29,372 nt of DNA from a virus. Under the pieces are notes generated by a model. The model saw only the letters and a program-made list of their open reading frames with translations. It was not told where the DNA came from and searched no databases. Made by a program: the position numbers and the translations under genes. This document shows, in pieces, positions 15,919 through 20,718 of the stretch (position 1 is its first letter; each line of letters starts with the position of its first letter). The stretch lies in IMG/VR virus record IMGVR_UViG_3300046516_000972, positions 1 to 29,372 of that record; one strand, given 5' to 3'.

Positions 15919-15940
15919 AGTATACAGCATTGCTGTAGTC
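15919..15940 (-). promoter_or_regulatory. hicA -10 box overlapped by operator (site B)
   Basis: On the minus strand TATACT (15924-15919) lies 7 bases before the hicA ATG. The 21-bp site 15920-15940 overlaps it and matches the perfect palindrome at 16227-16247 at 18 of 21 positions (core TACAGCA-T-TGCTGTA). The -35 region is poor (GC only), so the promoter may be weak or need help. Confidence 0.6.
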
Positions 15941-15951
15941 GCGCGCGGGTT

Positions 15952-16149
15952 TTATTTCTGTCGCGCCCCGGCTTTTTTTCGACGCGCGGCGAGGGCCCGG
16001 ATGCTATCGAGCACGAGCTGATCCGGTCGCCGTAACCCTTGCTCCCACGTTTCGACCGTCCGACCGGTGCGGCGCCAGCGCGCGCCAAATGTGGCGCGGT
16101 CCTCATCGAGCAGTGTGCGGAGTGCCCGCACCTCGTCGGCAATCGTCAT
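15952..16149 (-). CDS. small XRE/HigA-like HTH repressor
   Basis: The product has 65 residues. The stretch LLDEDRATFGARWRRTGRTVETWEQGLRRPDQLVLDSIRAL fits a lambda-repressor-type helix-turn-helix of the HigA kind (compare LT..EFA..LGVS..TVE.WEQG.R.P....L.LL..L), with a basic tail. It is the first gene of the minus-strand unit with hicA and the coiled-coil gene. Related palindromes lie in its own promoter, before hicA, and in the promoter of the rightward operon. It is therefore the best candidate for the protein that binds them and for the DNA-binding half of the toxin control. Which part neutralises the toxin is unknown. Confidence 0.75.
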   Translation of the reverse strand: MTIADEVRALRTLLDEDRATFGARWRRTGRTVETWEQGLRRPDQLVLDSIRALAARRKKAGARQK

Positions 16150-16162
16150 GGCGATGACCGTA

Positions 16163-16186
16163 CTACATTGCTGTAGGTGACGTCAA
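16163..16186 (-). promoter_or_regulatory. promoter of the HTH-hicA unit with nested site C
   Basis: Reading leftward, TTGACG (16186-16181) serves as -35, and CTACAGCAATGTAG (16176-16163) follows in the spacer, giving CTACA-N4-TGTAG half-sites. A weak TAGTAC lies near the -10 position, about 10 bases before the ATG. The operator inside its own promoter suggests autorepression. Confidence 0.5.
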
Positions 16187-16219
16187 TCCGGCCAAAGAGG
16201 GAGGCCATCGAAGGAGGGC

Positions 16220-16248
16220 TTGACACGACTACAGCAATGCTGTAGTCT
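16220..16248 (+). promoter_or_regulatory. strong rightward promoter with perfect nested operator (site D)
   Basis: TTGACA (16220-16225) and TAGTCT (16243-16248) are exactly 17 bp apart. The spacer holds a perfect palindrome with 10-bp arms (right arm TGCTGTAGTC) around a single A, 16227-16247. Any protein bound there would cover the RNA polymerase site. The promoter faces the recombination operon that starts at 16386. Confidence 0.78.
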
Positions 16249-16385
16249 ACTGAAGTCAGAGAAACGGAGCCGCCCGGTGCTACTAACACCGACCGGCCCC
16301 TCGCCCGTAAACCGAGACTAGTTCGGCGCCGGGTTCCCGCCAGTGTAGGGGAGCCAGCCGCCCAACGCAAAAGGCAGGCCCCACG
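16249..16385 (+). promoter_or_regulatory. long structured 5' leader of the early operon
   Basis: About 130 bases separate the promoter from the first ATG. The leader holds a small hairpin (CGGTG-CTACTAA-CACCG, 16275-16291) and several G/C-rich self-complementary stretches, and has no good ORF. It may be an antitermination or translational control leader; the class is not recognised. Confidence 0.4.
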
Positions 16386-16709
16386 ATGGCACGCTCCGCA
16401 CGCAAGACCGGCACTCCCGCCGCCGCCTGGTTCTACGCACAATCCTTTCACCACTCCACCACGCCCGCGCCGCCCGCGCCGCCCGCGCCGCCCGCGCCGG
16501 CGCTGTTCGGCGCCGACACCGACGCGGACACGCAGTTCTACGCCGGCTTGCTGCTCGAGGCCTTCGACACGCGCGAGGCGCTCGAGGATGAGGCCGCCGA
16601 TCTCGCGCTCATCGCCGACCGCGACCTCGAGCGGGAGGCCGCCTATCGCGCCGACCGCGAGGGCGACGCCTGCGGGACGGCCTGCGGCTACTGCGGACGG
16701 TGCAGCTAA
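16386..16709 (+). CDS. hypothetical early protein with APP repeats and Cys-rich tail
   Basis: This is a 107-residue product. The N-terminus is basic, followed by PAPPAPPAPPAPPAPA, an acidic helical region (TREALEDEAADLALIADRDLEREAAYRADRE), and CGTACGYCGRCS at the end, which could bind a metal ion. It is the first gene after the nested-operator promoter and its stop overlaps the next ATG (TAATG). No family is recognised. Confidence 0.62.
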   Translation: MARSARKTGTPAAAWFYAQSFHHSTTPAPPAPPAPPAPALFGADTDADTQFYAGLLLEAFDTREALEDEAADLALIADRDLEREAAYRADREGDACGTACGYCGRCS

Positions 16710-16894
16710 TGCGCGCCGCGCCGCCGCTCACCCTGACCGCCGCCGAGCTCGCCGCCGTGGTGCGGGCGCTCGGCCGCGGCCGCTCGCTCGCCGCCTGTCT
16801 GCGCCGCATCGCGCAGCAGCGCGCCGCGCGCCTCCAGATCCCGCTCACGCTGGATCGCCCTTATACCCTCACCCCCACGACCAGGAACCGCTAA
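16709..16894 (+). CDS. small basic hypothetical protein
   Basis: The chosen ATG overlaps the upstream stop; an alternative GTG lies 9 bases earlier in frame. The product has 61 residues with a helical basic core (TAAELAAVVRALGRGRSLAACLRRIAQQRAARLQ), which could be a small DNA- or protein-binding helix pair. The C-terminus is Thr/Pro-rich. No family assignment is possible. Confidence 0.6.
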   Translation: MRAAPPLTLTAAELAAVVRALGRGRSLAACLRRIAQQRAARLQIPLTLDRPYTLTPTTRNR

Positions 16895-16896
16895 CC

Positions 16897-17319
16897 ATGA
16901 CCACGAACATTAACGACTATTTTCCGAGCCGGTATCTCAAAGCGCACGACCTGAAGGGCAGGACCCCGACCGTGACGATCGCGCGCGTGACCTTTGAGCA
17001 GGTCCGCGGCGGGCGGACCGGCAGCGTCGAGACGAAAGCGATTCTGCACTTCGCCGGCAAGGACAAAGGCTTGTTGCTCAACAAGACCAACGCGCGCGCC
17101 ATCATCGCGATCGCCGGCACCGCGATCACCGAGCAGTGGACCGGCGTCACCGTGACCCTGTTCGCGACCGTCGACACCTTCGGCAAGGAAAAGCACGACG
17201 TGATCCGCATCAAGGCGCCGGCCGCGGTGCCCGCGCGCCGCGAGGCGGGCCCGGCGATCCTCGTCGACGCGCTCGAGATTGATCTGGCGGACGGCCAGGG
17301 ACGGGGACGGGCCTACTAA
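16897..17319 (+). CDS. conserved phage recombination-region protein
   Basis: This 140-residue protein starts MTTNINDYFPSRYLKAHDLKGRTPTVTIARVTFEQV. Pattern YLKA.DL.G...TVTI..V..E.........K..L.F.GK.KGL.LNKTNA..I....G......W.G..VTL is one I know from many phages next to recombination nucleases, where it is annotated only as hypothetical. The short barrel of beta strands could be an OB-like single-strand-binding fold, which is inference. The stop overlaps the start of the PD-(D/E)XK nuclease gene, so the two are probably made together. Confidence 0.72.
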   Translation: MTTNINDYFPSRYLKAHDLKGRTPTVTIARVTFEQVRGGRTGSVETKAILHFAGKDKGLLLNKTNARAIIAIAGTAITEQWTGVTVTLFATVDTFGKEKHDVIRIKAPAAVPARREAGPAILVDALEIDLADGQGRGRAY

Positions 17320-18185
17320 TGGCGGCCCAGGTGACGCAAGTCAACGGCCCCAACGGCCGGTTCTACAATGTCGACGGCGAGCTCTACCCCTCGGTGACGC
17401 ACGTCCTCACGGCAATTTCTAAACCTGCACTGATTCCGTGGGCCGCGAAGCAGGAGCGCGAGGCCGTCAGTGAGGCCGCGACGACGCTCTACGACGAGCT
17501 CGGCGCGGCGGGGCAGCGGTATCCGGGCTCGTGGTTCGCGGCCGCGCTGGCGGCCAAGCTCGGCACGATCAAGGCGCATCAGCGCACGCTCGAGCGCGAG
17601 GGCAACATCGGGACGGAAACGCACAAAGCGATCGAATGGTTGCTCCGGACGGCGCTCGGCGCCGAGGCCGGCCCGAAGCCGGTCATCAGCGCGCCGGCGT
17701 TGATTGCGGTGCAGGCGTTCAAGGCCTGGGCGGTGCGCGTGCAGCTCAAGCCGATCCTGATTGAACGGATCGTCTACTCGAAACGGCACCGCTACGCCGG
17801 CACGCTGGACCTGTTGGCGCGCGTCGACGGGGTCGTGAGCAATATCGATTTCAAGACCGGGAAGGCCGTCTACGCCGAGGCGCATCTCCAAGCGGCGGCC
17901 TACGGCGCGGCGCTCGAGGAAATGGGCTATCAGGCGCCGGCGCAATCGCTGATTATCCGCCTGCCGAAAGTGGCCGGCGATCCGCCGGTCGAGGTGGTGC
18001 CGGTCCCGACGCCTGCGGCGCTGTTGCCGGTGTTCCTCGCGACGCGCGCGTTGTGGGAGTGGACGTATTCGAACGAGGCCGCGTTCAAGGCGCGCAAGCC
18101 CCGCGCGGCGAAGGCGGAGCCGCTCCCGCCGCTGTCGCCGCTGCCGCGGATCGTCGCCGTCGAGCCGATCGCGAGCGCGCGATGA
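17319..18185 (+). CDS. PD-(D/E)XK nuclease, RecB/Cas4-type exonuclease (first copy)
   Basis: The protein has 288 residues. The start of the fold reads FYNVDGELYPSVTHVLTAISKPAL. Motifs are in order: a His in GTETHKAIEW (~102), GTLD with Asp164, DFKTGK with Asp177 and Lys179, and the closing QAAAY (Gln191-Tyr195) of the RecB/Cas4-like group. Such enzymes resect DNA ends to make single-stranded tails for annealing. The last ~50 residues are Pro/Lys-rich. A second nuclease with the same motifs lies downstream of RecT at 25.1 kb. Its stop overlaps the next start as ATGA. Confidence 0.82.
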   Translation: MAAQVTQVNGPNGRFYNVDGELYPSVTHVLTAISKPALIPWAAKQEREAVSEAATTLYDELGAAGQRYPGSWFAAALAAKLGTIKAHQRTLEREGNIGTETHKAIEWLLRTALGAEAGPKPVISAPALIAVQAFKAWAVRVQLKPILIERIVYSKRHRYAGTLDLLARVDGVVSNIDFKTGKAVYAEAHLQAAAYGAALEEMGYQAPAQSLIIRLPKVAGDPPVEVVPVPTPAALLPVFLATRALWEWTYSNEAAFKARKPRAAKAEPLPPLSPLPRIVAVEPIASAR

Positions 18186-18301
18186 CGAGCCACGAGTGGA
18201 TCGAGCTCATCGCCACGTTCGTCGGCGTGTTCGTCATCTACTTCGGCGGCTATCGTGCCGGCCTTGAGGACGCGCGCGCCGGACGTCGCGCCGACCGCTA
18301 G
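18182..18301 (+). CDS. 39-residue single-span membrane peptide
   Basis: ATGA overlap with the nuclease gene. The sequence is one membrane span (WIELIATFVGVFVIYFGGYRAG) followed by a charged tail (LEDARAGRRADR). A peptide of equal length and layout is at 19992-20111, with a similar sequence around its start. Function unknown. Confidence 0.58.
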   Translation: MTSHEWIELIATFVGVFVIYFGGYRAGLEDARAGRRADR

Positions 18302-18350
18302 ACCGCGGCCGGCCGCTGGTTCTGACGTGGAACCGGCGGCCGAGCTCTGC

Positions 18351-18405
18351 TAAAATCGCCGTTCCCCGAACCATCTTCGAACCGTTCCCCGAACCTGCTT
18401 CGAAC
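18351..18405 (+). repeat. two 23-bp direct repeats with nested GTTC/GAAC palindromes
   Basis: 18360-18382 and 18383-18405 are adjacent 23-bp repeats identical at 21 positions. Each contains GTTCCCCGAAC (4-bp arms around CCC) and TTCGAA. A further GGTTC...GAACC pair lies at 18319-18335, and a TAAAAT -10-like box precedes the repeats. They could be iterons of an origin or a repressor array controlling the small gene at 18414. Confidence 0.6.
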
Positions 18406-18413
18406 GTCTCCCC

Positions 18414-18641
18414 ATGACCGACCACCAGACCCCGCCGACCCTGGCCGAGATTCTCGCCGCCTGCCTGGCGGTCCAGGCGATCTACGCCGGCCAGGACGCC
18501 GCCGCCGCCGAGCTCGCCCGGCTCGCCGTCGCTGGGACTCCGAGAAACTCCGACAAACTCCCATTGACACCCGAGCCCGAGCGCCCCGCGGTCGAGACGG
18601 TGCCTCCACCTTTTTCCACTTCGGGATCTAGCCAAATCTAG
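18414..18641 (+). CDS. small hypothetical protein downstream of the repeats
   Basis: The ORF has 75 codons. The first ~45 residues are helical (TLAEILAACLAVQAIYAGQDAAAAELARLAVAG), the rest Pro/Thr-rich. No Shine-Dalgarno sequence is visible before the ATG, which follows the 23-bp repeats by 8 bases. The product is not recognised. It faces the convergent P63C gene. Confidence 0.5.
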   Translation: MTDHQTPPTLAEILAACLAVQAIYAGQDAAAAELARLAVAGTPRNSDKLPLTPEPERPAVETVPPPFSTSGSSQI

Positions 18642-18700
18642 CGATCGGTACGGGCGCCGCGATCCACGCCGAACAGTGGCCGTCGCCGGCACCGCCAGCT

Positions 18701-19741
18701 TCACCGGCTGGGCGGGAACGGTAGCAGCATGGTCGTATTCTTTTTCGGGTACGCGCGCTGAAGCAGACGATAGAACTCCTCCCACGCCTCTGAAATTCGC
18801 ATCAACCCGATCACCGCGTAGAGATGCTGGGCCAGGGCGGGGTGACCCACGTCCTCCGTCAGCCACTGGTGATGTTTGGAGGATCGGCGTCCGTGCTCAT
18901 CTTTTGGATTCAGGCGTTGCAATTCCTCTAAGAGGCTGGGCGCGAGTCGTTGATACACGACGTCGGCGGTATAGAGTCCGACGATGCGCGGTCGCTTGAG
19001 CCCCATGCCGCGCCACTCCCAGCCCTTCAAGCGAAACATCTGCTGATAGAACTCATCGGGAAATCGCCGGGCCCAGGCGGCGAGTTCCTTTCTCAAATAT
19101 CGGTCCAGAATGGCTTGCAGGGCTTGTCGATCTCGGACCTCTTGATACCCAGTGGCCTCATCGATCAAAGCGGTGATGCCGACGACCGCAAATCCTCGGC
19201 TCAGCACACGACAGCGCTCCCAAATGTGCAGCTGCTGCGCGCCCAATGCGCCGGCTTCCTTGGCATCGAGGAACACGTTGCACACCTGCGGGAGAAACTC
19301 GGCCTTGTAGCCGAACGCGATCCCGCCACCGCCGCGAGAGGTCGGCTTGTAGGGGATAGCCTTTGAAGCTTCTAGTAAGTCAGCGGAAATAAAGGGCTTC
19401 AGGTTCGCGGAGTCCAAAAAAATAGGTAAACCGAAGCTGGCGGTCGCTCTCCGTGGCCGGCCCGTGCGGCCAATGGCCCTGATGAACCCGTTGAGGGACA
19501 ACACGCGAGTGCCATCATCGAGGACCGCGACCGGGATCGTGATGCCGCCGATCGCCAGGGGTGCCTGATGCGTGGCCTTTCGAAGCCCGTCGACCTCGAC
19601 GACTTCGCCCCATCGTTGAATCGCGGCCTGCCGGGCAATTTCGCTGCGCTGTTCCCGGGTCAGTTTCGCGGCTCGTGCGCGGCCGCCTCTGGCGCCGATC
19701 TCCGCGACGGTCGGGACGTGAGGATCTTTTTCGGTAGCCAT
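18701..19741 (-). CDS. P63C-domain protein (lysogenic cargo)
   Basis: The protein has 346 residues with an AGGAGG ribosome-binding site 5 bases before the ATG. The N-terminus has ARGGRARAAKLTREQRSEIARQAA, a charged helical segment. Residues ~50-200 hold SLNGFIRAIGR and KPFISADLLEASKAI. The C-terminal half carries the P63C pattern: ITALIDEATGYQEVRDRQALQAIL, LAAWARRFPDEFYQQMFRLKGW, YTADVVYQRLAPSLLEEL and KHHQWLTEDVGHPALAQHL. P63C proteins occur in phages and bacteria with no settled function. The gene stands alone, opposite to its left neighbours, and is visibly less GC-rich than them, which suggests recent acquisition. Confidence 0.82.
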   Translation of the reverse strand: MATEKDPHVPTVAEIGARGGRARAAKLTREQRSEIARQAAIQRWGEVVEVDGLRKATHQAPLAIGGITIPVAVLDDGTRVLSLNGFIRAIGRTGRPRRATASFGLPIFLDSANLKPFISADLLEASKAIPYKPTSRGGGGIAFGYKAEFLPQVCNVFLDAKEAGALGAQQLHIWERCRVLSRGFAVVGITALIDEATGYQEVRDRQALQAILDRYLRKELAAWARRFPDEFYQQMFRLKGWEWRGMGLKRPRIVGLYTADVVYQRLAPSLLEELQRLNPKDEHGRRSSKHHQWLTEDVGHPALAQHLYAVIGLMRISEAWEEFYRLLQRAYPKKNTTMLLPFPPSR

Positions 19742-19757
19742 TGTGCCTCCTGCGTGA

Positions 19758-19794
19758 CGCTAAGCATCGTAAACACAATCATGCTTAGCGCCAA
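19758..19794 (-). promoter_or_regulatory. P63C promoter flanked by a perfect 10-bp inverted repeat
   Basis: CGCTAAGCAT (19758-19767) and ATGCTTAGCG (19781-19790) are perfect inverted repeats 13 bases apart. On the minus strand TTGGCG (19794-19789) and TACGAT (19771-19766) have a 17-bp spacing, so the two arms cover -35 and -10. This is a likely operator pair controlling the cargo gene. Confidence 0.6.
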
Positions 19795-19865
19795 CGAATA
19801 GAGGGGGCCGGTATTGGGGTGGCGGAGGGGTCGCGCCCGGCCTGCTCACAACGCCGCTTCAACGC

Positions 19866-19930
19866 GGCCGCGAATGTCAATCGATTGGCCCGTCCCGTCA
19901 TCGACCGTCCGCTCCGTCGATGGTCCAATA
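19866..19930 (-). repeat. long dispersed inverted repeat, right copy
   Basis: Partner of 15417-15481 in opposite orientation, about 4.4 kb away. On the minus strand it could be read as part of a 50-codon ORF (19937-19785), but three of the four base differences between copies would change amino acids there, so DNA function is more likely than protein function. Confidence 0.85.
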
Positions 19931-19991
19931 GAGCCATGTTAGCTGGCACGACGACAAAGAACGTCCGGGTTGAGCGGATCGCGAGGGCGCG

Positions 19992-20111
19992 ATGAGCGCG
20001 CTCGTCATCACCATCACCGGCCAGGACGTGATCGACCTGCTCGGCGTCATCGTGGTCTATGTCTGTGTGGTCACGGTCGGGGCGCACTGGCTGTACTCGC
20101 GGGCGCGATGA
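19992..20111 (+). CDS. 39-residue single-span membrane peptide (second)
   Basis: The ORF starts 5 bases after GAGGG-like sequence. It encodes ITGQDVIDLLGVIVVYVCVV, one membrane span, then a short basic end (HWLYSRAR). The sequence before its start (GAGCGGATCGCGAGGGCGCG) resembles the end of the nuclease gene before the 18182 peptide, so the two peptides may come from a duplication. Alone between opposing genes; function unknown. Confidence 0.48.
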   Translation: MSALVITITGQDVIDLLGVIVVYVCVVTVGAHWLYSRAR

Positions 20112-20155
20112 CGGCCGCGGCGCGCGGCGCGGCCCTAGACGGCCCGCCCGGCGCG

Positions 20156-20503
20156 TCAGGGCGCCGCAGGCGAGGCGATCGGCTTGGCCGGCGGGGGATA
20201 GAGGCGGGCGCGGACGCCCTGTAGCGTCGGCCCCTTGCCGTTCGCCTGGTCGCGGATCGCCTCCTGGACGATGGCTAACATCTCCGTTTTGAGCGCATCG
20301 CTCAGCTCGTGCACGCGGATGGTCGGTGCGGGCGTCGCGGACTCGGGCCGTTGACTGTGCCGCCAGGCTTGCATTTCGTCGCGCGTGGCCGTGCGGGGAA
20401 ACATGCGGCTGACGAAGTGGCCGCCGACACGCACGTACGCTTGCCAGCCCTGGCCGGCACGTCGAATTCCCACTCGAGGATCGCTGTGTTGCATGTGCAA
20501 CAT
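20156..20503 (-). CDS. standalone integrase-N-terminal-domain-like protein beside attP
   Basis: The product has 115 residues. Residues ~10-50 (VGIRRAGQGWQAYVRVGGHF...DEMQAWRHSQ) align with integrase residues 8-49 (IGIRRKADGWQAFIDVDGEF...VEMRAWRDAQ). That part of tyrosine integrases is the arm-type DNA-binding domain. The remainder (RVHELSDALKTEMLAIVQEAIRDQ) is helical and there is no catalytic domain. It lies on the other side of attP from the integrase gene, same strand. Phased GCAAC repeats cover its start, so it may bind them and act as an excisionase-like or competing regulator. The start is uncertain: ATG 20503 or 20494, neither with a clear ribosome-binding site. Confidence 0.65.
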   Translation of the reverse strand: MLHMQHSDPRVGIRRAGQGWQAYVRVGGHFVSRMFPRTATRDEMQAWRHSQRPESATPAPTIRVHELSDALKTEMLAIVQEAIRDQANGKGPTLQGVRARLYPPPAKPIASPAAP

Positions 20504-20554
20504 TCTGCAACACTACTGCAACTTATTGCAACTCTTGGCAAGTTCCTGGGCAAG
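20487..20554. repeat. helically phased GCAAC repeats (candidate arm-type sites)
   Basis: GCAAC or GCAAG occurs at 20497, 20507, 20518, 20528, 20538 and 20550, spacings 10, 11, 10, 10 and 12 bp. The first unit is half of the palindrome TGTTGCATGTGCAACA (20487-20502). The array lies 115-185 bp from the attP core and overlaps the putative promoter of the 20503 gene (minus strand TTGCCC, 17 bp, TGCAAT). Units on one helix face fit cooperative binding. Confidence 0.65.
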
Positions 20555-20670
20555 GTTAGCGTGCGCAACGGCACAAAACGCCCCGTTCTGACCGTTCGTG
20601 GCCGCGATGAAACCGCGCGCGAATCGCGCCGTTTCCGAGCAAATCATTGAATGTTCTGGGGATTGTGGAG

Positions 20671-20718
20671 TGGAGCGGGCTACGGGGATCGAACCCGTGT
20701 CCGAGGCTTGGGAAGCTT
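20671..20718 (-). other. attP core: 3' half of tRNA-Gly(CCC)
   Basis: On the minus strand the sequence runs from the anticodon loop (TTCCCAA, anticodon CCC) through a perfect 5-bp T stem (ACGGG/CCCGT around TTCGATC) to the acceptor strand AGCCCGC, discriminator T and encoded CCA. No 5' half exists: the adjacent bases are the 3' end of the integrase gene. This is the usual attP form for integration into a tRNA gene. Identity to the tRNA appears to begin at the anticodon loop, a common crossover point. Confidence 0.82.

Noticed and set aside
18692-18715. Hairpin between the convergent small gene and the P63C gene as a terminator
   Set aside because: The stem has a bulge, and no T-tract follows on either strand.
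15417-19930. Composite transposon bounded by terminal inverted repeats
   Set aside because: The repeats are in the right orientation, but there is no transposase inside and no target-site duplication outside.
19785-19937. 50-codon minus-strand ORF including the right long repeat (MALLDHRRSGRSMTGR...)
   Set aside because: No ribosome-binding site, and most base differences between the two repeat copies change amino acids in this frame, so protein conservation is not supported.
20108-20224. 38-codon plus-strand ORF after the 19992 peptide
   Set aside because: It has an ATGA junction, but its Arg/Gly-rich product is antisense to the end of the integrase-domain paralogue and shows no protein-like pattern.
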